Assembly: GCA_001931875.2 (NCBI GenBank)
Contig: MSJH02000669.1
Coordinates: 1-64,000, forward strand
Reading direction: 5' to 3'
DNA: 64,000 nucleotides
Source of the DNA: Byssochlamys sp. IMV 00236
Taxonomy: Eukaryota > Ascomycota > Eurotiomycetes > Eurotiales > Thermoascaceae
This document shows, piece after piece, positions 1 to 10,665 of the stretch. A program made the position numbers and the translations under genes. The notes below the pieces were generated by a model, which saw only the letters and a program-made list of their open reading frames with translations, was not told where the DNA came from and searched no databases. The first letter of the stretch is position 1, and each line of letters begins with the position of its first letter.

Positions 1-222
1 CCCTCCTCGATACTCCTCGCGCTCTCCTCATCCCCTCCACAACGGATCCGACTTCCTGTCGGCTTTTGACGGCTAGAGTGGATTTATAAGAGTGTCCTCT
101 TGAGGTTCAAAGCGCTACTTTAGTTTTTTCTTCTGTCCATATATTATAATCCCCGTTCCCCCCTCTCCAGTCAGCAACTTGTATATCTCCATCCTTGGTC
201 AAGATAGTCCTCCAGAAGCAAA
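1..222 (+). promoter_or_regulatory. 5' region of the formaldehyde dehydrogenase gene
   Basis: No coding sequence seen. The stretch just upstream of the ATG at 223 is CT-rich, as is common in fungal leaders. I see no certain TATA box or factor-binding site. Confidence 0.4.
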
Positions 223-1738
<1,516 letters not shown>

Positions 1739-2689
1739 TCGGTTACGCCCTGGAATTCAAATAATATGGAAGTGATCCACATAACTGGATATTCCTCTTA
1801 AATGAAAGCTCCTGCCAGGCTTCCATCGGATGGAGAATAACGTGAATCTCATGAGAAGTCCGTGGCTCTTCGGTAGTGCAACTGATCCGTTGCACTGGGA
1901 TGGATCATCGGTGAAGGAGGTGCCGCTTTTGCGGAAGCCGCGAGCAAGCCATGGCCTCCTATATAATGATTCCTGTTGCCAAACAGCTTGTGTAACTAGG
2001 ATGAAAAGTCGACTCACTTGAATGGTGTCTGAAGTGAGATATTTAATGTTGACTAGAAATGAAAAAAATGAAGTTCGGTGCATCATGCAATGTCTTCTTT
2101 TGATGTAAAATTCTCCATCTTCTGACGGCGATACCCTTGTATGAAGTTTCCCTTGAAAGCAATTGCAGTAGATGTAACACGAAACTGGATGCAGACGGAG
2201 GATGAGCCCGCTTTTATGTCTGTCTGTCATCCCCAGGGTCCTCATGAGGTAACTGCAACCCTCCAACCTAGTGCATGGATCAGGCATTGCATACGCGCAG
2301 CAAGAGCGGATTTTTTTCTCTGTAGACAATATTAAAGAACTTCAAGATAACTCTATTCGTCGCATAGGAATCCTGTAAGCTCTAACCATGTAGAACGTGA
2401 TTTGCACTGTCGGGGTGGGTGGTAGAGGTAAGTAGGGGAAAAGCTACAATTTCCCCACTTCCAAGTTCGAAACTTCCGATATGGGACGTTCTTTTCTGTT
2501 GCTATCCTTCGACTCAGTGCTGACACAGTACTGCTAGAAATTGAATTTGGAAGGAGGATTGGTAGCAACCGGGGAGTATACGAGTAGTGTGAAGACGTAT
2601 ACCGCAATCAGCAAGTTCATTTTTACTTGTTATTATCATAGGCCCTGTTTAGTCCGAGAGGACCATCCGTTCTCGCAGAGTGCTATAAT
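1739..2689. other. intergenic, no gene supported
   Basis: This 0.95 kb lies between two genes whose 3' ends face each other. A minus-strand open frame of 190 codons at 1757-2329 has no recognisable domain and no coding-like composition, and I treat it as chance. The 3' untranslated regions of both neighbours must lie here. Confidence 0.5.
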
Positions 2690-3693
2690 TCAAGCGTTCT
2701 CTCTCCTCTTCTTCGCATCAGCCTGAATCCACTCCTCGGCCTTAACTTTCCAGCTATCCTCCCACCGTGACAGCGGGGGTCTATCTTCGATCACATCAGC
2801 AGCAGCCCATCTCATCCTAGCCTGGTCGAGAGCCCTATCCGTTTCTCCATCGGGACAGAGGATGTAGAAGGAATTCTTTTCAAAAGCCTTGCTGAAATAA
2901 TCAGCAACCTGGCTAGGGTACCAGGCACCTGCTGGTTTCTTGACCTCTTCGTCTTTCGTCGGGCCAACGTTCCCCATCAGGCCGGTGTATGCCCAGCCTG
3001 GGATTAGAAGGTGTACTGATATGTGAGATGTCTCTGGTGAAGATCGAAGGTCGTATGCGAGGTGTTCTGCGATGTGCTTCACGGTGGCTTTGGATGCGTT
3101 GTATGCAGGGTTGCCTGCGCCGGGAGGGTTGGTGATTCCCTGTTTGGAGCCGGTAAGGACGATGGACTTTGGTGATTTGTTCCCCGATGAGGTCATGATA
3201 GGAAGGAAGGCGGCAATTCCGTTCAGGTAGCCATAGACGTTGGTGTTCAGAGTCTTAAATGACGGTGTTAGTATTCGCTAGTGCAGTAGATATGAAAAGA
3301 CAAAAAAAAAAAAAAAAAAGGGCACTGTACCTTATTCCAGTAATCAAGATCTTCCCAAGCCTTTAATCTCCCTCCTTCCTGCTGACCAGCTGCTTTGAAA
3401 CTCTTCCCAGCATTCAAAATCAATAGATCCACTTCTCCAAATGTCCCGGTCACCTTCTTCACGAGGTCCGCCCAAGCAGCCTTATCGGTCACATCCATCG
3501 CATATATCTCCGTCTTCAGACTCGAATTCAAACCCACCAAGACATCCTTGGCTTTGTTCAAGCTGGTAGTATCAAGATCGACTAGAGCAAGGTTCAGACC
3601 CTTCTCCCGGAGAAGTTTAGCGATTGCGAAACCAACGCCAGAGGCGGCGCCGGTGATGACAGCGGTACTTCCTTGACGTAGTGCAGCAGGCAT
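2690..3693 (-). CDS. short-chain dehydrogenase/reductase (classical SDR)
   Basis: NAD(P)-dependent oxidoreductase of the classical SDR family; the substrate cannot be told from sequence. Two exons, 3693-3331 and 3253-2690, join in phase 0 to give 308 aa. The N-terminal Rossmann motif is TGAASGVG (about residues 14-21), followed by DVTD and NAG (about residue 95). The catalytic serine region reads VLTGSKQG and the YxxxK pair lies in PAYNASK. The linking segment TLNTNVYGYLNGIAAFLP exists only in the spliced frame and contains the usual N of the catalytic tetrad, which supports the splice. The intron carries an 18-nt A run on the plus strand (3302-3319). The C-terminal third, with WEDSW and many charged residues, is longer than in minimal 250-aa SDRs. 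Convergent with the formaldehyde dehydrogenase gene; no shared pathway evident. Confidence 0.88.
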
Positions 3694-4729
3694 TATGTCT
3701 CAATTAGCGGGTATCTGACTGAATGATTTTCTGTGTTGCTTTGAGCTGGTGATAAGCTCGACAAGTTCTTGTTATGATGATTGACGGAGTCGGGTCTGCT
3801 TGATACACTTATATCTCGGCGTTTAGCGGTGATAAGAGGTCTCTCAACCCCGCGCTGACTGTACGACTTAAGCGACTCTGACAAACACTCGAAGCCCTTC
3901 ACTGTGAGCTGTCGAACGCTCTGGATAAGACACTGTTGATTCTGAGCCTCTTAAGAGTGTTTGTTTTCTTTTTGTTGACACGCGGTTTCTCACAGTCTCA
4001 AAAGCTTGTAGCACCCTTCAGTGCCTCGGAGAGCTACAATACGCTTCCACCAACTGTTACAAAGCTAGACAACGGTCAAACTTCTGCCTTTTAATTGAAT
4101 ACCCAGCTTGTCTAACTATAGGGCTGATCAGTTCTTCGCTCAAGGAGCAGACATACTGATAACTAAGGGTGGCCTGGCGATAACTACCCACCAAGAGCAT
4201 AGTTGACCATTTTGGGTAATCCGTAAATAGATACCTTGACTATGCGGAGAACCAAAAAGACGATATCGAACGGCAAATCAGCATTTCCAGATCACCGCCT
4301 GGGCAACAGTGAGGAGAAATCCTCTTCTAGGTTATCTTGGAGATCTTATTCGTGGGATTATCCACTAAACGCCTATGATCTCATGTGCGGGCATTCCCCG
4401 GATATACCCCAAAAGGTCCACCACTCCATGCGGGGTAGAACCTTCGATTCAGACCTCCTTGGATCTTCCGGGGCATCCAGGTCAGATTGTCTTAACATTT
4501 GGAATCGGACCTTGCGATGTGAGGTTGAATTTATCCAGATTAGCCGTGCAGTCATGCCATTCGTTTGTCTAACATAGGTGCAATGCCAATACTTTGATGG
4601 AGAGATCAATTTAGGCAAACAATGTCAAAGAAGAGCAAATATAGTGAGTCCTGCTTGATCACGTATATAAGGTAGACTAGGGGAACCGGTTGTCTTTGGC
4701 AGATTAGAATCGGTCGTAGTATCTAGCAA
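3694..4729. other. divergent intergenic region, no gene supported
   Basis: About 1 kb separates the SDR gene (minus) from the SGNH hydrolase gene (plus), so it should hold both promoters. Small open frames here (for example 4236-4577) show no recognisable protein. No clear repeat or RNA gene was seen. Confidence 0.5.
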
Positions 4730-6290
4730 ATGCAACTCATAATGCTTATGAGCAACCTTCCTTCTCTATGCCGCACTGCTGCGGTCGGCGCCTTGATTCT
4801 TTCTAGAGTCGCGGAGGGATTTCCCCATGGCCTCTTTGACAGAGCAAATGATCATGCATCTCATAACTCGCATTGGGTGGATATCTGGACGTCTATGCCA
4901 CAGTTGACGGAACCAGCTAACTTGCCTGATCCTCCGTTTGTGAGTACTCGCCGTCTGATGATTAGCTCATGTGTTGACTTGAGGTATAGAATGGAACAAG
5001 CACTGTATTCTTCAACTCCACCATAAGACAAACCATTCATAGCTCCATTGGCGCGGATCTCATTCGCATACGCATCTCGAATGCTTTCGGCATAGACGAC
5101 CTTACAATAACCAATGTAACTGTGGGCTTGCCAGCGGGAGGTAGAGCAGGTAGCAGTGCCATTGAGCCCGAGACGCTCAAGATAGTCACTTTCGATGGGC
5201 AGCCGGGAATTATCATTCCAGATGCTGGTCTCGTCGTGTCAGATCCGCTGGAGTTCAGAGTCGAGCCGCAATCGATGCTTACTGTCAGCATGTACCTTGA
5301 ACAAGGGCAACAAGGAGGCCACATCACCTCGCATCCAGGTAGTCGCACGACTTCGTGGATGGCGTTCGGTAATCAGGTAGACGCCGCAAATATTACGGGC
5401 CCTTCAGTACAGAGTGTTGAGCACTGGTGAGGAGATATCCGTGATACTTGAGAAAATAATCTCTTTTAGCTGATGAAAAGAATCATCATCATCATAGGTA
5501 TTTCCTCAGTGCCATTGAGGGATGGGTTTCGCAAGAATCGAGCGGGTTTGCTATCATAGGAGACAGTATCACTGATGGTCGTGGTAGCGATACCAACATG
5601 AACAACCGGTACGCGTGTTTGTCTCCTCACTGGGATATTATTAATAGTTATCATGAATAACAAGATTGGCTGACCATACGCAGCTGGCCTGACCTTGTAC
5701 TCGCAAAGATGCAGAGTAACCCAAGTACATCGTCCATAGCAGTGCTCAACCAGGCAGCAGGAGGAAACCGCATCCTGCATGATGGCCTCGGACCAAACGT
5801 AATCAGCCGAGTCGACCGAGATGTCCTTGCGCAATCCGGTATCAAGTATGCGATGATCTTCGAAGGCGTCAACGACATCGGCGTCGCGGACGCGGACCCA
5901 GTCAATCAAACGCTCATTGGCGATCGGCTCATTGGCGCGTATGAACAAATCGCTGCTCGCGTCCATGTGTTCGAAATACCAATCTTCGCAGCCACAATCA
6001 CCCCTTTCGGAACACCCGCGAACTCATCCGTGGTACAGCCCTATTCGAGCCCGGTGCGCGAACAGACAAGGCAGCGCCTAAACGCATGGATCAGGAGCAG
6101 CGGCGTATTCGACGCGGTCATCGATTTCGATGAAATAGTACGAGATCCCAACAACCCCTCGCAGCTCGCTCCTTGGTATGACTCTGGAGACCACCTTCAT
6201 CCCAATGTCGCCGGATATCAAGCAATCGCAGATGCATTCCCTCTTTCTCTGTTTTCCCGCTTCGCGGACGGTGTGGATAGACTTACATAG
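4730..6290 (+). CDS. secreted SGNH/GDSL-family hydrolase (XynE-like)
   Basis: Extracellular esterase/lipase-type hydrolase of the SGNH superfamily, probably acting on esters in plant polysaccharides or lipids; the exact substrate is not known. Four exons (4730-4939, 4990-5426, 5498-5608, 5684-6290) join in phase and give 454 aa. A hydrophobic N-terminus (MQLIMLMSNLPSLCRTAAVG) fits a signal peptide. The four SGNH blocks are in order: GDSITDG with the nucleophile Ser, NQAAGG, GVNDIG, and DHLHPN with the catalytic Asp and His. A beta-rich region of about 200 residues precedes the catalytic domain, as in long fungal members. N-glycosylation sequons such as NGTS and NSTI fit secretion. A nearby in-frame ATG (MLMSNL) could be used instead. 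It converges on the repeat-protein gene, 230 bp away. Confidence 0.9.
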
Positions 6291-6519
6291 TCCCGCTATC
6301 TACTCCGTATGGTAGAGCTGACGATACACCTCACACTAAATATAGCTCTCATCGCCAAGCTTGCTATATTTACCCCTAGACTAGTGCCGGGAATCTCCGC
6401 ACTAAGATGAAGATCTACCCCTGGGCCGTACCAAGTTGCCTTAAAAGTTATAGCCATCCAGAGCACTTATGCGGGCATATTTTCGACATAACTATCCTAC
6501 TTTCGTATTAGCTATAGTT

Positions 6520-7307
6520 CTAAAGGTCATTTATTGAAAGGAGCTTGTTTTGTTTATTATTTGAAAATGATGTTCCTGCTTCATGCCGGGAAAAAGCTAA
6601 ACCAAAATAAGCCTGTCCATCATCACCGCGCTTGTTGGGGGGGTTCTTAGAAGGAGGGCTCTGAGGGGGCTGAGGCTTTGGTGGAGGGGCCTTTCCATCA
6701 TCGCCACGCTTCTCAGGGGGGTGATGAGGAGGAGGGCCCTGGGGAGGCGGCGGGTTTCCACCGTCACGCTTCTGAGGCGGCGCAGGCTTCTTTGGCTCAG
6801 GCTTCTTTGGTGGTGGAGGCGCCTTGTTGTCGTCACGCTTCTCAGGCGGGTGGTGAGGAGGTCCCTGAGGAGGAGGGCCCTGATGAGAAGGCGGGTTTCC
6901 ATCGTCACGCTTCTGAGGGGGCGCAGGCTTCTTCGGCTCAGGCTTCTTTGGTGGAGGCGCCTTGTTGTCATCACGCTTCTCAGGCGGGTGGTGAGGAGGA
7001 GGTCCCTGAGGAGGAGGCGGGTTTCCATCATCACGCTTCTGAGGGGGCGCAGGCTTCTTCGGCTCAGGCTTCTTTGGTGGAGGCGCCTTGTTGTCGTCAC
7101 GCTTCTCAGGCGGGTGGTGAGGAGGAGGTCCCTGAGGAGGAGGCGAGGGGCCATCACGCGTGATGAGGCCGTTGTCTGATACAGTCAGTAACTGGTTTTT
7201 CTTAAGATATGCATTCAGGAGAAGAACATACCGCTGTCGACCGGGAGAGCTGCTCCAACAGCCAGACCGGCCACCATAAAGCCGGAGATGAGGGCGGAGA
7301 CCTTCAT
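6520..7307 (-). CDS. secreted proline-rich precursor with kexin-site repeats (KEP-like)
   Basis: Two exons, 7307-7232 and 7175-6520, join in phase to give 243 aa. Residues 1-19 or so (MKVSALISGFMVAGLAVGA) form a clear signal peptide. Residues 33-208 are a run of short peptides, each ending in Lys-Arg, the site cut by the Golgi protease Kex2. I count eight KR sites, at about residues 50, 72, 92, 114, 138, 161, 181 and 207. Two unit types alternate: type A (about 22-23 aa, starts DDNKAPPPKKPEPKK, ends PPQKR, three copies) and type B (20-24 aa, starts DDGNPP or DGGN, ends HHPPEKR). Two diverged units beginning GDDG follow, and the tail after the last KR starts GDDGQAYFGLAF. The layout matches fungal kexin-processed repeat proteins, which include pheromone, repellent and RiPP precursors, but the unit sequences match none that I know. 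The last 20 codons are AT-rich, so the true 3' end is less certain. The function is unknown. Confidence 0.85.
6628..7155 (-). repeat. tandem repeats encoding alternating kexin peptides
   Basis: Direct repeats with a main period of 126 nt (42 codons, one type A plus one type B unit). For example, the same 'ttgttgtc' segment on the plus strand recurs at 6962 and 7088, and at 6824 with a 12-nt longer spacing. Copies are nearly identical at DNA level, which suggests recent unit expansion or gene conversion. The spacing differences are multiples of three, so the frame is kept. Confidence 0.85.
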
Positions 7308-7412
7308 TTTGAAACGAGTACTGGTGGTTGAATAGAACGATTGTCTTTTGCTCTTGAGCGAATGTTCTTGTCTGATGGAGAGAAGCAGAATTATGGAGGG
7401 ATTCGAGGCCCT

Positions 7413-7419
7413 CTTTATA
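7413..7419 (-). promoter_or_regulatory. TATA box of the repeat-protein gene
   Basis: The minus strand reads TATAAAG about 105 bp upstream of the ATG at 7307, a normal fungal distance. A strong TATA suggests a regulated, possibly highly expressed gene. Confidence 0.5.
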
Positions 7420-10046
7420 GCATCGATCTCGAGAGCTATCCCGTTTCAAGATCTCAAGTCCAGACTCAATTTCCCGCCTTTCCACGATATTGAATGCAGC
7501 TATGACACTCCAGAATCACCTCTACCGGGATGCTGTCGTCAGTGTTCCCACACCTGCGGGATCCGCATGGCATCCATGCCCTAAAGGTCTGGAAGCTCTC
7601 TCATACTTGACGGGATACAGCTTAGAAGGACCAATTTCTAGCATTGCGAAACTGTGGATTTCCACTCGCTGTCGATCCGGAGTTGACGTTCGTTCTTTTT
7701 GTCCCAAACATGGCTAAGCTCCGACAAGTTATCCATATTGGGGAGTCTCAGCCACAACTATAAATTCCTCCCCTGTTTTGTTTACCTGTATGTACAATGG
7801 TTAGCTCTAAAGCCCCGAGGTATATTCAGGTTTCTTCAGGGGAAAGAACTCAACATAGTATGGTCTCCGGCGTAATGAAAGCTTCCCATTTGACAACATG
7901 AATTCGCGCTCAACAGTGCTAGCTACTCATGAAGTGAGCATCTGAATAAGGCCCAGAGCTCTTTCAACGTCAGAGGGTGAAGAGTAGTCGGACTTTTGTA
8001 GATCCGACACTGATCTGGGTAGGTCAGAACGAGATGCCCGAGTTGGCAGTTCTGGAGATTCAATAACGTCCCCACGATGGAGATTGCGAAAGCTGTCCTA
8101 CAGAGCACGTCCATCTGGGGGTGTGTATGAGAGGCTGCCAGGGCGCTTCCCTCCACTTTCGCTGCTAACGTGCTGGATTCCGACACGCGGCTACTTGTCG
8201 ATCATTTCCCGCTCCCCCTTCTTAGAGTTATCTTAGTCTCCGTTTAAGCACTGTTAAGGTCTCGATAGCGCCGATCATTTCAGCCGAAGGATATCATGGT
8301 CACGACATTGGCAGACGCAAGCTGGGGATTTTGGATTACGCATCAATTGGGTCGCGACATCCCTCATGCTCCGAACGTGAGATGATGGCTTTCGGGACTG
8401 CGCAAATAGTCATTGTTTGAGCAGGTATTGTGTTGACACGTCCGAAAATAGACTGCTCCCAAGGTCACAGATGACGAGGCCCTCGCAATGATAGGTAGAG
8501 CTGCATTCCAGTTCCGTACAACGTCCTCCTGCATCGACCGTCTTCTCGTCTTCTTTGAGAACAGTCCGAGAAACAGGGGTCTGCAGTAGGAGCTAACCTT
8601 AGACAGCAAGTAGTGTCTCCATTGCTTGGGAAGCTCGTCTCAGAAGATCTTGGGCGTCAGTAACACTATCCTAGATCTGTAAGGAGAGCTCTCGAGAGAG
8701 ATGTGTTGATACTCCAACCTGGTTGGCCATCTCCAGCACACTGAGACAGTACGTGGAAGACATTATTAGCTCTCCTTGCTGATGCTGTTGCTGCCACTGC
8801 CCGTTTGGTGACACGAAGCAGTAAGCCTCTGCATACGAGCACGCTAAACTAGGACAATATCCGGATGGATGATGCTTTGGGTTATTGATTCGGTCAGGTC
8901 ACTGGTTCTAGGCCCGATAGCTATGTCAAAGAATTATGTCAAAGAAATGGTTCTTTGGCCAAACCATTTCTCCTTGCCATTATAATCTTGCCATTATTAT
9001 GTGCCGAATAGGTGACATGTCGTGATGACCCTCGTCAATCGCATGACCGGAAATTGACCGGTTGGCGCCTTGACCGAGATTTCGCACTTCTCCACAAACC
9101 TGTGTTTCTCTGTAAGAGTGCTCTTTTGTACTCGTACAGAAATTCCTCATCAAGTTCTCAATAGCATTTCCCCCTTACACAAGCTTCCGAAACACCCGAG
9201 GCAAACCCCAGCATAGGGCAGATCTCGAAGAGCTGGCTTTGATGGTCTCAAGCCTTCGAGACAGACATTTCGAAGACGAGTACCACTAGACCACGAGTCC
9301 ACGAGCACAAAGGGACTTGAATAGCTTGTTGTGGAAACAGACAACGATCTCAAGACACATGCAGAGGACACGGCGGAATCGGTGAGTGCCGGCCCGCGGG
9401 AACGAGTCCGCATTGTTTTCCCAAAAGTGCCTTTTCCGCGTTTTGAGGAATTCGACCCTTCAAGCGTCAGTCACCTTCCGGAAGCTCCTCTGCTTTTTGG
9501 GTGATGATAATTACTTACGACCAGAATCTATTTTCTGATATGGAACGGTACTTGCAGTTGTGATTGGCATCAAGGGTCCCTGATAATGAACAGCGGTTTG
9601 TGCAGTCAGTGACCTGTTGTCATGGAAGCTCGCACAGTATTGTCAGGCGCGCGATGTGGTATCATTTCTTTATCACCAGGATCTCGTTAACAGCATCTGT
9701 ATTCTATCGTTCCTGATACGGACTTATTGCCTCGTCGTTACTGTACGCTCGAGATACCGTTCCAAGTGAGAATCAAATATTTCCTGTGGCATTGAAGAAG
9801 CAGAGTTTATTATGTACTAACATAGACATAAAGTATAATATATATAGACACGATCAAAGAAATTATATCCTACTCCTCGTCGTATCCCATGATAGTCTAC
9901 CCGTAAACTCAGTGGCCACCCACTCGAGCTCCCTGTCGAATGTGGTGTTTAGGCGGTGACGGGCATCGAGAAGAAACGGTTTCCCCCATCGATCAATCCC
10001 AGGTTCGATAGTTACTGACGGTGATGCATGGACAAGGCTAGCCTTT
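7420..10046. other. long intergenic stretch with possible gene relics
   Basis: About 2.6 kb with no intact gene. On the minus strand between about 8900 and 7920, coding-like stretches (one ends with PLTLKELWALFRC) are broken by several stops and change frame; this could be a decayed gene, but I cannot name it. A tRNA-like fragment sits near 9241-9298 (see findings). A short inverted repeat with arms aaatggtt/aaccattt lies near 8946-8970. Nothing else is supported. Confidence 0.4.
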
Positions 10047-10508
10047 CTATCTTCTGAGGCCAGGCACGGCAGTGTTGCTTGCGTTTCGAGGAATGAGGTC
10101 GAATGTCTTCAAGAACTCGTCCAGCAGGTCGGTAGTGGTCAGAGCGAACCCTTCTCCCACGGTTTCCAGGAGACAGGCAGCGACGAAAGTTGCGTTGATT
10201 CCAATTCCCAAAAGGTCGGGCGCCCACTTGGATGGGTCACCCCACCAGATGACCTCCCAGTGGATTTCATCGATGAGCTTGTTGAAGCTGAGGTCGGACA
10301 ACCCTCCAAGCTCGCCGACGATGCGGTCGCTGACGGGCCAGAGACACTGGACGAAAGCGTCAATGGGTGAGTTGTCGTTGGCAATGGGTTCTGCAAGGTT
10401 TGGCTTGTGAGAGGTAGTAACCGTCGCGCTCGAGGTTGTCGTGGTGGCTTCTGGAGCGGCAAAGGACGAGGCGATGAGCCCCATAAGGGCAAAGGAGAAA
10501 AACTTCAT
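10047..10508 (-). CDS. small secreted protein of unknown function
   Basis: An intronless 153-aa protein. The N-terminus MKFFSFALMGLIASSFAAPE is a typical signal peptide with a cleavage site after AxA. A Thr/Ser-rich linker (about residues 20-34) suggests O-glycosylation. The remaining globular part, about 115 aa, holds only two cysteines (in QCLWP and AACLLE), which could form one disulfide, and two N-glycosylation sequons (NATF, NASN). I do not recognise the family. It is not a classical cysteine-rich effector or hydrophobin, since the cysteines are too few. The ATG at 10508 is the first in frame and a TATA box lies about 150 bp upstream. Its neighbours are a secreted repeat protein on one side and a P450 on the other, all on the minus strand but far apart. 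Confidence 0.75.
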   Translation of the reverse strand: MKFFSFALMGLIASSFAAPEATTTTSSATVTTSHKPNLAEPIANDNSPIDAFVQCLWPVSDRIVGELGGLSDLSFNKLIDEIHWEVIWWGDPSKWAPDLLGIGINATFVAACLLETVGEGFALTTTDLLDEFLKTFDLIPRNASNTAVPGLRR

Positions 10509-10621
10509 TTTGATGAACAGCTAGCTCGATGGCTTGATCGTCGAAACGAAGGAATTGACAGCTGTCAGCTGCCTGGTTTTGAGGAATGAGCGACTGAGCT
10601 GAGCTGAGCTGATCGGAGTGA

Positions 10622-10641
10622 GAAACGAAACGAAACGAAAC
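10622..10641. repeat. short tandem repeat (gaaac)n
   Basis: Four copies of the pentamer gaaac lie in the leader or core promoter of the small secreted protein gene. Just beside it is a (gagct)n-like run from about 10596. Possible slippage site. Confidence 0.6.
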
Positions 10642-10658
10642 TACGGATCAACAGCTCC

Positions 10659-10665
10659 CTTTATA
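10659..10665 (-). promoter_or_regulatory. TATA box of the small secreted protein gene
   Basis: The minus strand reads TATAAAG about 150 bp upstream of the ATG at 10508. The (gaaac)n repeat lies between it and the start. Confidence 0.45.

Noticed and set aside
1757..2329. 190-codon minus-strand open frame downstream of the formaldehyde dehydrogenase gene
   Set aside because: No domain, no splice partners and a composition unlike coding sequence; it covers the 3' region of the gene.
6678..7179. Plus-strand and other-frame open frames of 150-186 codons over the repeat-protein gene
   Set aside because: They are shadows created by the repeated DNA; only the minus-strand frame has a signal peptide, an in-phase intron and KR sites in register.
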